24,341 bases of DNA from the NCBI GenBank assembly GCA_964493695.1, contig CAZBPG010000062.1, positions 1-24,341 of the forward strand. Reading direction: 5' to 3'. Source of the DNA: Bog-950 sp964493695. GTDB taxonomy: Bacteria; Bacteroidota; Bacteroidia; Chitinophagales; LD1. Numbering within the stretch: position 1 is the first letter of the stretch; each line of letters starts with the position of its first letter. Shown piece after piece: positions 23,872 to 24,341 of this stretch. The notes below the pieces were generated by a model. That model saw nothing but the letters and a program-made list of their open reading frames with translations. It did not search any database and was not told the DNA's origin. The position numbers were made by a program, and so were the translations under genes.

Positions 23872-24341
23872 ATGATAATTGTAAGACCTCCAAAAAATAA
23901 AACAACCGACCCGGTTACCAAACAACAGGAAAAGGGCTTAGAACAGCAGGAAGATTCGCCTATGGATCCACCGGCTGCTTATGAAGAACCCGGTAAAATA
24001 GAAATGAAGAAAGACGATATGGACAACGCGCTTCAGGCATTTATGCATGAACATGAAGATGTTTTAAAGATAGTAACCGAGTTTGAAAAAGGAGTTATTG
24101 CCTACAAAACAAACGGATATAAACTCAACAAGGAGATAAACACTTCGTTCGCAAATTTTTTCAAATGTCTGGATGATGAACTGTTGCCGCATAACCGTAA
24201 AGAAGAAAAGGTTTTGTTTCCGATACTTCATAAAAAACTTATTGCAGCCGGTGAGCACAGCCGGAACACTAAACCGGTAACGGCTGTTGATGTAATGGAA
24301 GACGACCACGTAAAGTTTATTCAACTCGGTGCATTGGCATT
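23872..24341 (+). CDS. hemerythrin HHE-domain protein (3' end cut by window)
   Basis: The first 156 codons of a protein that runs off the right edge. After a proline- and glutamine-rich N-terminal tail (PPKNKTTDPVTKQQEKG, about residues 1-50) comes a helical domain with HEHED, LPHNRKEEKVLFPILHKK and MEDDHVKF. This is the His/Glu ligand pattern of hemerythrin-like HHE cation-binding domains, which hold a non-haem di-iron centre. Such proteins are linked to O2, NO or iron handling; RIC/YtfE-type members repair iron-sulphur clusters damaged by NO. Next to a nitrate reductase that can lead to nitrite and NO, a protective role is plausible. It has its own palindromic operator candidate. Whether a second domain follows cannot be seen. 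Confidence 0.82.
   Translation, partial: MIIVRPPKNKTTDPVTKQQEKGLEQQEDSPMDPPAAYEEPGKIEMKKDDMDNALQAFMHEHEDVLKIVTEFEKGVIAYKTNGYKLNKEINTSFANFFKCLDDELLPHNRKEEKVLFPILHKKLIAAGEHSRNTKPVTAVDVMEDDHVKFIQLGALA

Overview
The window looks like a chromosomal scaffold piece from a member of the Bacteroidota, probably of the Chitinophagales/Sphingobacteriales type. The reasons are a BatA-N/von Willebrand protein, lipoprotein signals ending in S-C-K-K, a LeuRS with a large insert before KMSKS, weak Shine-Dalgarno sequences, and promoter candidates of the TTTG-N19-TAnnTTTG form. It holds a ten-base run of N (8433-8442), a scaffold join of unknown true length. Everything left and right of it was therefore assembled separately.

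Left of the gap, all genes read on the minus strand: the start of an NfeD-like membrane protein (1-131), leuS, a GT2 glycosyltransferase, a BatA-N/VWA membrane protein and an unrecognised secreted protein. Between the glycosyltransferase and leuS lies a degenerate tandem array of 25 units of 20-21 bp (3531-4051), the most unusual non-coding structure in the window. At the contig end is tRNA-Pro(GGG) on the plus strand with its own terminator, preceded by a second small hairpin with a T-run.

Right of the gap, G+C is on the whole lower. First comes a defence-gene graveyard: the C-terminal part of a Wadjet JetD-type nuclease, interrupted by an in-frame TGA, joined to the N-terminal fragment of a PD-(D/E)XK restriction-endonuclease-like gene. 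A 16-bp perfect inverted repeat lies just upstream. Next is a copper-related pair (MbnP-like lipoprotein and MbnH/MauG-like di-haem protein). The MbnP gene has an apparent one-base slip in an A8 tract that separates its lipoprotein signal from the body. A DoxX-like membrane protein follows.

The right half is a complete respiratory nitrate reductase locus on the plus strand: a membrane-anchored di-haem cytochrome c, narG, narH, narJ, narI, a 114-residue membrane protein of unknown function, an intrinsic terminator, two different NarK-type transporters and a hemerythrin-domain protein cut by the window end. NarGH reduces nitrate (or, in relatives, oxidises nitrite) at a molybdenum cofactor on the cytoplasmic side. 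NarI passes electrons through two haems b, NarJ assembles the enzyme, the NarKs move nitrate and nitrite, and the cytochrome may link the complex to the periplasmic electron pool. The order closely recalls Thermus narCGHJIKT and Nitrobacter nxr clusters. Three intergenic gaps of this locus each contain a TGA-N6-TCA palindrome of the CRP/FNR type, suggesting one anaerobic or NO-sensing regulon.
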